Below the pieces are notes generated by a model. The model was not told the origin of the DNA, ran no database searches, and saw only the letters and a program-made list of their open reading frames with translations. DNA of 64,000 bases, from assembly GCA_033297075.1 (NCBI GenBank), contig MU858058.1:248001-312000 (forward strand), in the 5' to 3' direction. Source of the DNA: Rhypophila decipiens (lineage: Eukaryota; Ascomycota; Sordariomycetes; Sordariales; Naviculisporaceae). Positions 12,077 to 23,535 of this stretch are shown in pieces (position 1 is the first letter of the stretch; the number at the start of each line of letters is the position of its first letter). A program made the position numbers and the translations under genes.

Positions 12077-13158
12077 GGCTCCCGCCTTGGGTAACGGTTT
12101 GCAATGTGTGACGTATATCGAGAAACAATTTGTGGTCTAGGATGGTAGCGCGTGCTGTGAGAAGTTTAAGGTTCTATCAAATCCCAGTTTGGTCTCCTTT
12201 CTAAGTATGCGATGCAGATAGGCAGGGCCCTAAAAGAGACAGCCGAAAGTCGGGATGTGTCTCGAGACTCGGGATGACTTTTGAGAATAATTAATTACAA
12301 GGGGGGGAAAAGAGAGTGAACATCTAAGCAAATGGAAAAGTGCCTTGAAGATGGAATCTATGACTAGCAGAGAAAAGTGTTAGAATGTCAAAGTCTGGTT
12401 ATTGGGCGTTGATGAAGGAAACAGAGGATAAGCGTACAGGACAGAATTTTGTAACCTGGAAGTCATATGTTTCATCCGTACCTTCCAATCGTCGAAACCA
12501 TATCGCCAGGAACATATCCGGTTGTGAGTCGCCTTCCGTTGCTGATGATCGGATGGCGGGGCCCAGCAATGACTCTCCCGGGTCCCCGCCTGTCCCTGGC
12601 CGTGCTGCCCCGCGTACAGATTACCCCACATTACAGCATGGATAGTACTGTACGTAATCACCAAGGTACGGTACATACGTACACTGGTCTAGTATACCTA
12701 CCTTAACTTCGTTGCTATTATATAGCCTTAGCTCTACAAGCTTCTTATGATTCTATTCAAGCACGTCATGGAGTACTTTATGCCTTTAGTTTGCAATGAA
12801 ACGGCCCATGTTATTCATTCCAATGCGTATTAACCCGTACCACTATATATTCACAGTCCGAATTGACATACCCCGGAAACCTAGACTCGAAAAATTATCA
12901 CATCTACACTCGAAGATGAGGACCCAGTTCATTACAATCAAGATGATGATGGTATTGCTCAATCAGATCTGTCACCCATCTTCATCCATAACCTAATAAA
13001 TCCAGCAGTTGTTCAAACAGACAGCCATGCAATCGCCTCTTCTAAGCTGAAACAGGTATTCATCAACGCCTCACACACGATTTTCCGGCAACGCGTTACG
13101 CCTTGTGCAGCATCGTATTTTGGTATTCATCCATCCACAGTACTGTTACAGAGACAGT
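12077..13158. other. intergenic, pyridoxal kinase promoter and PCNA 3' flank
   Basis: Roughly 1.1 kb with no supported gene. It holds GTAC-rich short repeats (for example around 12648-12685, with GTACGGTACATACGTAC), a kind of simple sequence common between fungal genes. Confidence 0.4.
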
Positions 13159-14197
13159 TTACTCCTCATCACCGATCTAATCCCGTGTTAGTTGTACTGG
13201 CCACTCATAAAGTTGGAAATCGTTGCTATGTTACGAACCTTGGGTGCGAGATAGAATTGCAGATGGCTGCCAGTGAGCATATCGTACTGGACCAACAGCG
13301 GTACCTCGTTGGACAAGCAGACCTTGACTCGGTCGGACAAGGACGCAGCCTTGCAAAAGTTGACCAAGTACTTCAACGAGAACGTGAGGCTCACGGGCTC
13401 GTTAAGTTCGATATTAATGCTATTCTTGGGGTTCTCGACATCGCTGTTGCTTCGTAGCTAGATTACGTGTAAGTGAGCAATGTGACCAAGGTACTTCAAC
13501 TCGAAAGGCAGGCATACCGAGACAGAGCCACTGCCGATGTCGCCCGAGGCGGAGAACTTGACGCCGTCCTTGCTTGCTTCGATGTTAACTGCAAAGCAAA
13601 TGGTCAGGTTAGCTTACAGCAAAACCAAATGCTTTTCACGGCAAAATTTCGTGCATACCAGATTCGGACATGGCCATCAGGTCTGTTGCGATGCGCTTGA
13701 ACTCGGAGGATGGCATGATAATGGTCGCTGCGTAGTCGGTATCGGGAATACCCAGATGCTCTTGGTCAATGTCCATGAGTTTCAGGTCGTATTCTGCCGT
13801 CCTGTCGCTGTCGGGGTGCTCGAATAAGAGGTGGAGAACATCGGGAGCATCTTCAGCCTTGAACTTGATACAATCTTTGTCTCCCGCCGAGCGCAGCACC
13901 TTCGTGAGAGAGGTCAAGTTGATTCCGAGCGCGATATTCCGGTCGCACCGATAATGGGAAAACGCATCGCGAGAAAGGAGCATGGAAACGAGCGCGACGT
14001 GGCTGTTATCCATAGCTTGCAATCCGATGCCGGCATCGTTGCAGTCAAAGTTGCAGTCCTGAACGAGATCCTTGATCGCCTCGATGGACTGTAAAATGAG
14101 GATTGTGACCGGTTAGACAACATGAGCACAGAGAACAAGGGATGAGCTCTCTTACCTTCTTGAATACGTTCGCCTCGTCCAATTGTGCTTCAAGCAT
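13159..14197 (-). CDS. POL30: proliferating cell nuclear antigen (sliding clamp)
   Basis: Five exons on the minus strand: 14156-14197, 13659-14088, 13518-13588, 13239-13457 and 13159-13176, giving 259 residues, the normal PCNA length. The N-terminus is [14 protein letters not shown]. It continues with [14 protein letters not shown], the interdomain connector region around [12 protein letters not shown] and the C-terminus FYLAPKIGDEE. The last exon is just 18 nt and encodes IGDEE plus the stop; reading past the splice site would instead give an atypical tail. Introns are 60-70 bp with CTAAC-type branch sites where visible. PCNA is the homotrimeric clamp for DNA polymerases delta and epsilon and for repair factors in the nucleus. 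Two ACGCG cores lie upstream, consistent with MBF-type G1/S control. Confidence 0.95.
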
Positions 14198-15097
14198 TGC
14201 TACGCTCACTCGTTAGATGCGGCACGAACTGCTGTTTAGGCTGGACGGCGGGGTATAGGGAAGTCGGTGAGGCCGCGGCGAAGGAAACTTACTGTAAGTT
14301 TTTGGGAAGGACAAGAACTAGAAGTGTAATTTAACGCAGATTCGTGAGAGAATGTGTTGCGAGTTTGGTAGGCAGACTGCAGCGACAGAGGATAGCTTTG
14401 GTGGTGGTTTTGGGGTAAGAAATGGTTTTTGGAAACACGACGCGCTTTTTGAGGGGGAAAGACGCGACTGGAGGGCCGTGTTTTAATTGATTCTTCCACG
14501 TCCCGGCCCAAGCTGCACGTGCCATGCAAAAGCGCAAGGGGCTGGTGCCTATGTTGGACCCGCCAACCTAGTGTACCGTAAGGTATGGGCTTTTGTACAT
14601 ACGGATACTGTGTATATACGGAGTACAGTATCCTTCCTACATTGGCAAAACAACATTGCCCATAATTTGTTCAGCTTATGGCATCGAAGCCGAGTCTTCA
14701 GAGACAAGTCAAATTATCTGCACAACTTTATATCCTGGGAAGCAACCCAGTTAACAAAGCTCAGAGGGCAGGATTATTATAACATTCAATATACAAGCTA
14801 TCGTGTTTCCGACTCCCGATTATAATAATACTGTTAGAAGTGATATAATCATGCCGAGTTCGATATATTTCCAACCGCAAGCCATTAGAAAGACAAAGGA
14901 GACCAATCGGGAAAAGAACGCCGCCGTTTGTAGGTCTAAGAATTTCAATCCACCAACTGTGTTGGTACAAAACAAACAAAAGAAATTGCCTACCCAAAAA
15001 GCCATCGAAGTCGCCGAATGGGTGAGGATGGCTCACCATTATAATGCAAGACGAAAAGTAGAAAGCAAGGAATGTGAAAATCATAGTAGTCATCATG
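14198..15097. other. PCNA upstream region and 3' flank of vezatin-like gene
   Basis: About 900 bp without a supported gene, apart from the two ACGCG motifs listed separately. A TACGGAGTACAGTA string at about 14616 is a simple GTAC-type intergenic sequence that recurs in part near 28325. Confidence 0.4.
14440..14466 (-). promoter_or_regulatory. pair of MCB-like ACGCG motifs upstream of PCNA
   Basis: ACGCG occurs at 14440-14444 and 14462-14466 on the plus strand, about 240-270 bp upstream of the PCNA start codon. ACGCGT/ACGCGN is the binding core of the MBF (Swi6/Mbp1) cell-cycle factor, and PCNA genes are classic targets in yeasts. This is motif matching only; both copies lack the final T of the full MluI box. 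Confidence 0.35.
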
Positions 15098-17084
15098 TCA
15101 TATCGAAATTCGCCCGGGTGCCGGCATTGCAGATGTAGTGTTCGATCGTTTTGGTCGTAAGTTGATGACCATTTCGAGCTCGCGAAGCATGCCGCGCGTG
15201 GACTCGTGCTTCTCTATAACCATCTCCTTCCTCTCCCGCTCTTCTCTCATCTTCGTGACGCGCTCTTCTCTCGTCAGCAAGCTGCGAGGTCGCGCAACGG
15301 CAACTGCTTCAAAGACCTCGGCCTCGTCTGAATCGCCACGGGTGCTCCCGAGCGCTGAATTCGGTGGCGATTCGCCCGTTAGAGCTTTCAAGGCCTCCAA
15401 TGCACCCCCGCCGCCGCCCTCCTCTACGGTCGTTAGACCGCTTAATGAGCTCGCCGGGGAAAGAAGAGTGCTGAGTGAGGATAGTCGTTTCTCATTGCGG
15501 TTGATGCCTGACGCCAGGGCTGCTTTGCCTTCCTCCCAGGCTTGTTGAAGCATCTTCAAATCCTGCCCTATCGATTCGTACTGGGCCATTAGATTTGCAC
15601 CAAGCTCGGAAACATCCTCGGCTTCGTTGAGCGTTCGTTCAGACTCTTCCCGCAACAGTGCAAGCTTGGCCTGGAGACCGCGAATTCCAGTTGAAAGCGA
15701 GTCCAGTTTCCTGAACTGAGAGCGCCGCCTCTCCCTCCCAGGTGACAGGGGCATCTTTGAGTCGGAGATGGCGGGGAACGCTGAATTGGTCAGCCAAAAA
15801 TACTTCAAAAGGTGTTCCGGATTTGACTTACTCTCTTCTTCACACAAGATGAGCCTCAACTTCTCGTAACAGTCCCCAGTGACACCGTTGAGAGTGCGAA
15901 GCCCTTCAACGGCGGTAGACCATCGCAGAAATTCGGTATTGTCGCTTGTGGCTTCGAACGCGAGTAGAGCACACAGAAAAATCCTCCGCAGTGTGTGGAA
16001 GCGAGCGGCCGCAATTTTCAGCATTCGGAGGGACTCGGCATCTTCCAGCTCGCTCTCTGTAAATCCCTGCATGGCATCTGAGATGTCAAGGTCACTAATG
16101 TCATAGACATCATAATACTTTTCCAGGTCAAGTTGCTCGGAGAACCCCTTGACCACGGTCGAGACCTCAATGCAGCTCTTGATCATTTCCGCAAGGCGTC
16201 CTCTCAAGACCTTGCGCAATCGGCCGCATCGTCTCGACTGGCTTCTGTCCTCAATCCGGCTAATAGGAGGCAAGGGCGCACTTCTGCGTACTGTTAGCGG
16301 CCATCAAGCACAGTGACTGCCAAATGATGCACTTACAGCCTGTAGCCCCGGGAAACAAGTTCGACTTCCTGGATTAAGGATAAAGCAGCACTGGATGCGC
16401 TGTCGAAGTCCTGGGACCGCGAAACGAAGGTATTGACCTCAGCTAACGCTTGGTCGCGGAGATACTTAAGCCACCGCTGCCGAACATAGACGTTTCCAAC
16501 CAGGACGGTCGCTACTAGGAGAATCGCGGCAAATATGACTCTTTTTTTGGTCAGATGAGAATATCCGCCTGTGTATACCCAGCTGATTATCCACGCCACG
16601 AGGACCGCGCCAACAGCCGTTACCAACAACCCCGTGGATGTCGGTACCGCTGGGTTTTGTGTGCTCGCCAAGGTTTCCTTGTGGTGTTTATAGAAATTAT
16701 TGGCACCATTCACTGAATGACTGCTCAGCAGTTGCGAAGCGACGATGGTGTAGCGAAACTGCTCGATGAACTTGAGATTATCCGCACGGTCTATTCTGGA
16801 CGCCACGGCTCTCTGTTCGCGGATTTTGTTAGTCGCAAGCGACCAGATCGGAGAGACGCTCAACTTACCGAATAGGAGTTGTGAAGCGTGCTTAGACGCT
16901 TTATTCGCGGGACGTCCAAAGGCAGCGGTTCCGGGGCTTTGTTACGAAATCGCTTCTTGACCATCGGCCTGCCTACCGGCGCGAAGGACGGGCTGGAAGG
17001 AGGTGAGTGGTCATGGTCACTCGAATGGTCGGACGGGGCTGGTGTCGGCCAGGCATGGTTCTGTTCTTCGCCCTGGTCTGCCAT
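15098..17084 (-). CDS. vezatin/Inp2-like myosin-binding membrane protein
   Basis: Four exons on the minus strand: 16869-17084, 16337-16812, 15832-16283 and 15098-15780, giving 608 residues. A Pro/Ser-rich N-terminus is followed by two adjacent transmembrane helices (TGLLVTAVGAVLVAWIISWV and RVIFAAILLVATVLVGNVYV), then a long helical C-terminal region (REESERTLNEAEDVSE; WEEGKAAL) with basic stretches. Two TM helices followed by this helical region resemble the fungal vezatin family, whose yeast member Inp2 is the peroxisomal receptor for the class V myosin Myo2. The role here is inferred from architecture only. The third intron (15781-15831, 51 bp) is in frame without a stop, so it could be missed; the others are 56 and 53 bp. 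Confidence 0.65.
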
Positions 17085-18613
17085 GAAGAGTAGAAATCAG
17101 CAGCGGCTCAACGGACTGGTGATTGCGGACTGGCGCAGAAAGCAGCTGAAAGGTAACAACCCACCGTTCAGGTAGTCGGCGAGAGGAGTGCGGTCATGAA
17201 TGATGGTCTCCATGTAATAAATGTGTTAGGGAGGTGACACGAGAGTGACACCAGCTCTCTCCATCTGGCGCGCGCCCACTGAAGCTGTCGCCACACGGAT
17301 AACTTGTCGAGCAGTCGAGCCTGGCGATTTCCGAGTCGTTCTTGCACCTGTAGTAGGAGGATGATATGGACGGCGGTTTGGCGCACCCGACGTATGAAAT
17401 AGTAATGTGACCTGCTAGCGCCGTTGGTTGCCGCTCTGCATCCTCCTGGCACTTTGAACGGCGCGCCGAGGCTTGAAACTGGTCGACCTGCTTCTTGCTG
17501 TCGTCCGAACTACGTTTAAGGTTGTTGGTTTCGTCAAAGGAGGCGCGCATGCATCGGAAAGAAGAACAACAGACGTTCCCGGAAGGTTGGCCCGTTGCAA
17601 TCCCAATTCATAAAAGGTCCCTTGTCCGGAGGACATGGATATGACGTTAGGGTGATTATTTCGCATATGCTCCGTAATTACCAAACTTCGGTAATATAGC
17701 GTCCTTTCAGAACGGAATAGCTCCCCACACTGCATTACAGACAAGGGACCTTGTTATTACCCGTCGCACAAAGGCCCGAGATGAACACACTGCACACCTC
17801 TGCCAACATCTTTCAGTCTTTTGTCAAAGAGTCTGAGGTCTTCTACTCAAGGGGTAAACTCTCTATTTTCCTAGAGTTTATGAGAATGAAAAACTCTCAC
17901 CGACTTAAGACTTGGCTAACCCATCGAGCACCGATTACGGTACTGGAATACGTGACCGGAAGCAGAATGGATACGGGTACCATGGACGGGAATGTTGGGT
18001 GGACGTCAAGAAATCCGGGGAAACAGGAAATTAGAAACAAGAAGCAAGGATACGCATTCGGTAATATGTTAGTAAATAAGGGGTTCCAGCAACATCATGA
18101 AATCGAGCCATGAACCTATTCGATATGCGACGAGAAAAAGGGGTCACCGCCGTTGATAAGAACGCGATGTCAGTACGGGGTATCCGTACGAATACAAATC
18201 CAGTGCGACATTTGAGTACGATACGGGTACATGCTTGGCGGTTGCAACGTCACGCGATCCACGCCTTTCGCTCCACTGTGCAAAATGGGCAGTGCAATGC
18301 GACGACCCAGTCAGGCCAATGTGGTATCCGTTTCCGTATTCCGCGTCGATAAATACAGGACTGAATACTTCTCCGCACGTGCCAGAGAGGCAGACCCCTG
18401 CTTCCAGCCTCAATCTGTACATCGACTTTGGCGATGCGGCTCTCCACTGTCCCGTAGCTGCATCCAAGCTATCATCATCTCACGAAAGGCGACTCCAACG
18501 CGCAACGAACCTCACCATCACGACCCTTGCCTCACCAAAAGAGACCCAGGCATTTGCACGAACCCGAACAAAAATACAAAACCCCACTCCATACCCAAAT
18601 AACCACCACAACC
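17085..18613. promoter_or_regulatory. intergenic region between vezatin-like gene and EMC6
   Basis: A 1.5 kb gap between divergent genes. Open frames exist, the longest running into EMC6 in the same frame, but their composition is not protein-like upstream of 18614. No site identified. Confidence 0.4.
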
Positions 18614-19107
18614 ATGCCGACAGAACGAGACTTCCAACTATCCCCCATAGTCCAAGAATCCGTCATTCACAACACCAGAGTCCGTCTACTTCCCCACCAC
18701 TCCTATATCCCCTCCTGAATCCCAAAAACCCAGTCCATATTAAACTAACCCTCTCCCAAAACAAACAGACCCTAAACAACCTCCAATCCCTAACATCCTC
18801 CCTCTTCGGCGTAGCAGCCGGCATCCTCGGCCTAGAATCCTACAACGGCTTCCTCTTCTACCTAGTCTGCTCGATCCTCACAACCGTATTATTCTACGTC
18901 GTACGGATAGCGCCGACGGGCATCCCGGCGGCGGCAGCAGCAGCAGCATCCCAAAAATCTGCCGCAGGAGGAGTCGGCGGGTCGGGCGCATTCGATACGA
19001 GCCGGTACTACAGGAGTCCGTACGAGTTTTGGACGGGCGGGCTGTTGAATGGGTTGGCGGGTTTCATTCTGACGTGGACTTTGTTTTTCGGTCTTGTGAG
19101 GGCTTGA
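18614..19107 (+). CDS. EMC6: ER membrane protein complex subunit 6
   Basis: Exons 18614-18679 and 18769-19107 encode 134 residues. The first exon gives SPIVQESVIHNTR and splices to TLNNLQSLTSSLFGVAAGIL, which matches the conserved EMC6 N-terminus. Two or three hydrophobic helices follow (SLFGVAAGILGLESYNGFL, FLFYLVCSILTTVLFYVV, and a C-terminal LLNGLAGFILTWTLFFGL). EMC6 is a core membrane subunit of the EMC insertase, which inserts tail-anchored and multipass proteins into the ER. The 89-bp intron has the less usual donor GTCCGT, a CTAAC branch and acceptor AACAG. An Ala/Gly-rich insert (aa about 77-95) in the loop is longer than in animal homologues. The gene converges on the GTPase gene. 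Confidence 0.92.
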
Positions 19108-19792
19108 AGGATGTCATAGGGGTTGGTACTTTGATGGTTGGTGGCTTGACAGAATAAGTGTTGGACTTGGGGGCCTGGCGAGGAATACCAGATATAGGAT
19201 ACATGCTCACCAAGGTTAAAATAACATGATTTTTTGTTGTTACACGATGGGATGCTAGTGTCTGGGGTCTCTGATGATATTTATATCTCAAGACTCCGGG
19301 AATTGGCATGCTTTTGAGCAAGTCCGCGCCGAAGGGTTCGTCTGCTGTGGAAAGATATCATTGATCAAGCTACGATATGGTGTTATACGGGAAAGCATAC
19401 CTCCGAATGGCTTTTATCCGGGCCGACCGGGTGAATGGGGATTCAAGGTGGACAATTCTAATGTTGCCTGCCTCTAAATCTCGAGCTATTTGTGAAAATC
19501 ACGCTGATGCCATATTTGAACATTGACGAGGCTTTCAGCTGTCTGAGAGAACAATGTTATACGGGTTAATATAATGAGATACATATGTAACAAACGAGCT
19601 CTGATATAACCAAAAAGATTCATGATGTTTACTCGCTCTAGAAAGTTTATCGAAAAGGAACTCTAGTCTAACCAAGAGAGTTCCGATGCTTCCTCGCTCC
19701 AAAAAGGACATTAAATAAAAACCCGAATCCGCTGGTCCTCCTATACATACGAGTACCAGCACCAAAATTTCGAACCAAAAAGAAAAGCACCA
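19108..19792. other. convergent intergenic region
   Basis: The 3' flanks of EMC6 (+) and the GTPase gene (-). A/T-rich patches; no gene seen. Confidence 0.4.
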
Positions 19793-22417
19793 TCATTCTG
19801 TAATCTCCACGACTTTGCCGACGATAACCCCCAATCCCGACCTATCTCTATCTCTTGCCTCGAGTAACACGATCGGCGATCCCAACTCGATCCATTCGCG
19901 TGAAGACAACAGCTCCAGTTGGACTTCGGTTCCCTTCTCCTCAATCGACTGTGTAGAGACCACAGCTTGGACATCCTTAAGGTCCGTCTCCTCGCTGAGC
20001 TTGAAGATATCGTCCATGTCATCAGTGGCAAGCTCGGTGCCATTCTCATCATCATTTGTCGTGGAGATTCGGACGACGCGCGCCGACGTTTTGACACTCG
20101 CAGTGTAGACACTGACTATGCTTCCTACCGTGAGCGACGAGGCTGCGGGAAACACCGCCGTCAGGCCGCTAGCTGCTTGGAGAGAGAGCCCTGTCGTGAC
20201 CATGTGCTGACTAGGGACGGCCACAACCATTCCTTTGCGTATCTTGGGCGTGGGCGCTGTCGTGGTCTCTCTAGGGTCCAGATGCGTGGGCTTGTCAAAG
20301 ACGACACCAATAGAGCCCACCTGGCCTGCCCGGAGGGTCTGGACAGGGAGGCGCAGATTGCGAAGGCTGACGATTGTCGCCGTGTGCCATTCGCCCTTGA
20401 TGGCCGACGCAGAAACCACATTACTCGGAGAAATACGAGTAAGCTCCGGAGAGGAGGGAGGATTCGATGCAGAAAGCCCGTAGCTTCCAGACAGCGGGTC
20501 TTGCTCCGGGGTCGGGTCACGAGATGGCAGCTCCTCGGACGGGAACGGACCAACCAAGACTTTGTCACCAATTGACATATTCCCAAAACGAAGATGCCCA
20601 GCCACCACAGTTCCATGATCTGTCTGCTGGTCGGTATTGCTCGTGACCAGGGCGGAGGAGGCTGGAATGCTATACTTGTCTTCGATGTGAAAAAGACAGG
20701 TGGGCTGCTCAGGGTTCAGAGCTGCGCCGATATAGTCGTGGGAGGTCGGGACGGGTGGCAAAGGCAGGCTCTGAAGTAGGGCATGAAGCAGCCCGACACC
20801 TCGGCCATCCACGGCGCTTGTCAGCACGATCGGAACAACAGAGAGCAAGTCGCCATTCCCATCGATGGAGCCAAGAACCTTGTTTCTCACTTGGTCCATA
20901 TTGGCAGACGAAAGCTGGCCGGGATTATGCTCGCTTGATGGGTTTGCAAGGACCTGCGGTACGCGCTCTTCGTTTTTAACCGCGGACCATAACTTTTTAA
21001 GGATGATACGAAGGCCTTGAGTTGTTCCCAAATCCAATTTAGTTATCACCACTACCAAGGGGACACGAAGGCGTAAGCACATATCGATATGCGAAGATTC
21101 CAAATCTAACGGGCAAAGGTCTGGACCCGGTATCTCTGATGTTGACTGCGTGGAGGAAACCGAGGACGAAGACAGAGAGCTATCGGCAGCAATGCACAAC
21201 AACGTCCAGTGAGGCGCCCATCCCACAAGACTACGCAGGATGGTACGGCTGAATTTGGGTCGGCCTGGAGTGTCGAGCAGGTATACAAGTCGGCCAGACT
21301 TTGTAGAATCATGGATATCAGTCCACGATTCGACATTCCCGCGGGAGTAATTTATGACCTCTCCGTCATTATACCCCACAAGCTCCTGTGCAATGGAAGA
21401 CGTGGTACCAGAGTTCACCTCGTGGCGATGTTTGAACAGGTTAAGACGGCTCGATCCTCGCGCATCATCGAGGACGCCAGTTGAGAGGGTCCCTAGCAGG
21501 CTAGACTTGCCAGATGTAGTTGGACCTGTCAAAGTTACCCGTAATTGATCGGTCGTCAAGGGGCCTTGTTTCGTATTTGGCAAAGCTTCGGTCACCTGAG
21601 CCAGTGTAAACTGGTTCGTCACCGTTTGTTCCGTGTCCCGTGGCCTCATATCAGGAGTGACCAAGGCTTCCGCCACCCAGAGTTTTGCGTGGCGCCGGAC
21701 GGGATTCTGGGAAGATGTGGTATCCTCCTCAATCCATTCACACGCACCAACCGCCACCATACGTAGCATCTCCATGCCACATCCTAGGCTCGCGGCCATG
21801 ATGCGCAGGGTGTTGAGGCTTTCTTCCAGCTCATCCTTAGTCAAGCCGACAAGTTTGCCATCATCCGCCACGCCAATTTCGTACAAAGCTCCACGCGACG
21901 CCTCAATCCCAGGATAAACCCTTTCGAGCTTGACAGGAGCATTCACAGCCAGACTCTCCTCGGGGAGCTGCGGAATGACGAGATTTGTTGGAGCAGCGGA
22001 ATTGGCATGGTATTGACATGATTGTTGAAGCCTCCACAAAAGCTGTGTGGTAAGACTCACGAGACGGTCATGTCTCGTCTGCGTTGAAGTGTGTGAGGAG
22101 CCAACAGCCGTCGACCCAACGTTCGGGGACCTTGGATCGGGCTGTGGACGAGACTGTGTCGAACCCGATATCCAACTGGGGGTACTGGTGTGTTCATATT
22201 TCCTTCTGGGTCGCAGGAGAAGGTGAAGCTTGTATTCAATTGGCCCAGTTTGAGGCTCAGGCTCCAATTCCGTTACGCCATAATCGGACAACAGACCAGG
22301 GGCAACAGACCGTCTAAGTGTTGCGGATGGTGCCGTCGTCCCGTTGGTATCGGTTGGTCTCAACCATGGAGACGCAACCCTTTCCGGGGCAGTCTCGAAG
22401 GTAAATATCGACGACAT
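19793..22417 (-). CDS. GTPBP1/GTPBP2-like translational GTPase
   Basis: Single 874-residue frame without introns. An N-terminal extension of about 280 residues precedes an EF-Tu-like G domain: P-loop GPTTSGKSSL, switch I region with SGTTSS, DTPGRPKF at the G3 position, TKLD for G4 and SAVDGRG for G5. Beta-barrel-like domains with VGSIGVVFDK and SIVSVYTASVKT follow. The length, N-terminal extension and order match the GTPBP1/GTPBP2 group, which is linked to rescue of stalled ribosomes and mRNA turnover in animals. The G3 element departs from the usual DxAGH: the catalytic His is replaced within DTPGRPKF, and the P-loop lacks the GHVDxGKS form, so hydrolysis may differ. It diverges from SEC9. 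Confidence 0.82.
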   Translation of the reverse strand: MSSIFTFETAPERVASPWLRPTDTNGTTAPSATLRRSVAPGLLSDYGVTELEPEPQTGPIEYKLHLLLRPRRKYEHTSTPSWISGSTQSRPQPDPRSPNVGSTAVGSSHTSTQTRHDRLVSLTTQLLWRLQQSCQYHANSAAPTNLVIPQLPEESLAVNAPVKLERVYPGIEASRGALYEIGVADDGKLVGLTKDELEESLNTLRIMAASLGCGMEMLRMVAVGACEWIEEDTTSSQNPVRRHAKLWVAEALVTPDMRPRDTEQTVTNQFTLAQVTEALPNTKQGPLTTDQLRVTLTGPTTSGKSSLLGTLSTGVLDDARGSSRLNLFKHRHEVNSGTTSSIAQELVGYNDGEVINYSRGNVESWTDIHDSTKSGRLVYLLDTPGRPKFSRTILRSLVGWAPHWTLLCIAADSSLSSSSVSSTQSTSEIPGPDLCPLDLESSHIDMCLRLRVPLVVVITKLDLGTTQGLRIILKKLWSAVKNEERVPQVLANPSSEHNPGQLSSANMDQVRNKVLGSIDGNGDLLSVVPIVLTSAVDGRGVGLLHALLQSLPLPPVPTSHDYIGAALNPEQPTCLFHIEDKYSIPASSALVTSNTDQQTDHGTVVAGHLRFGNMSIGDKVLVGPFPSEELPSRDPTPEQDPLSGSYGLSASNPPSSPELTRISPSNVVSASAIKGEWHTATIVSLRNLRLPVQTLRAGQVGSIGVVFDKPTHLDPRETTTAPTPKIRKGMVVAVPSQHMVTTGLSLQAASGLTAVFPAASSLTVGSIVSVYTASVKTSARVVRISTTNDDENGTELATDDMDDIFKLSEETDLKDVQAVVSTQSIEEKGTEVQLELLSSREWIELGSPIVLLEARDRDRSGLGVIVGKVVEITE

Positions 22418-23535
22418 TGTGCCGTCAAATAACGATGTTGTTGTCGAATCGCAATGGACGAACCGATGACCAACGTGAAGCGTATCGGGTTAATATCGAT
22501 GTAAAGCAGATATTGCAAAGAAAAGGATCGTAACGTTCCAAGATAATTGGTGTATTTGAGTGAGCATTTTGCGTGATTCTGTCATCAGGGGAAACGTCTG
22601 CTTCTTGGGAGCAGAAAATCAGGAATTGTGGCTTGTTGTCTGATAGCGACACTAACGATGGGGATATTTCTGTATACGACAAGGCTAAATGAAGCGAGGC
22701 ATCTTGAGATTTATTCATGAAAGAATTGATAGGAGCTCGAGGTTATATGGGCATTTTGCTAAGGTACACATCAACATTCCGATGACTCGTTTCGGTGACG
22801 CATCTCATCTGAGGTCGACAGAGCACCTGGAAGTTTATGGTAAGGGCCACAAAACAGCTGATGTTAAAGACGTACACGTGTACCTTCCGGTTCACCATCC
22901 ATCTGAACCTCTTTCCACAGCCCCGCATGGTATCTTCTTAACAGGTGGCGCCTGCCGTAGGTAGCAGAAGCACACACTTAAATACTCACAACATGCTCAA
23001 CAAAGAAGTGAAGGTACCGGCCTAAAGTTGCGTACCATCCGCTTGAATGGGCTCTCGGGTTTGAAATCACTATTAAAATACTGACCATCGCTCAAAATGA
23101 CATCTCTTGGGTTCGAAAAGGATGTCGAGTTGTCGCCGACTTCACCGACATCGTCCCCGTGGACCAGTCGTTTGGTAAGAAACCCAATCAGTCAACGCCT
23201 TTCATGCAGGAAGCCGCTAGCTGTCGCACTCTCCCGCCAAATGGGGAAGGACACGCTACAGGGCCGCTTTGGGCTTGGCCCATGTCTTGGATTTGTTCCA
23301 GTCAAGCTGGAGAAATGCGGCACCACGCCTGGATGCTCAATCCGAGACAGGCGGGTGCTTGCGCGGACAGCAGCCCCAGCGGAGCCCATGGCTTCCAGAC
23401 CGCCGGAGGGGAAGCTTGAGGCAATAGTCCCACCATATCAGTCCTTCTTTCTTATTTTCTTCACGACAGTTCTATCATCCATTCGAATTGTGCTACCTTT
23501 TTTTTGCTAATACTCCAATCATACAGAGTTCCAAG
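22418..23535. promoter_or_regulatory. shared upstream region of the GTPase gene and SEC9
   Basis: About 1.1 kb between divergent genes. Just before the SEC9 start, a pyrimidine tract, TGCTAATAC branch-like string and ATACAG at 23521-23526 look like the 3' end of an intron in the SEC9 5' leader. The 137-codon frame at 23097-23510 is not convincing as a gene. Confidence 0.45.

Noticed and set aside
23097..23510. 137-codon frame upstream of SEC9
   Set aside because: No domain, signal or homology evident; more likely 5' leader of SEC9, which seems to contain an intron.
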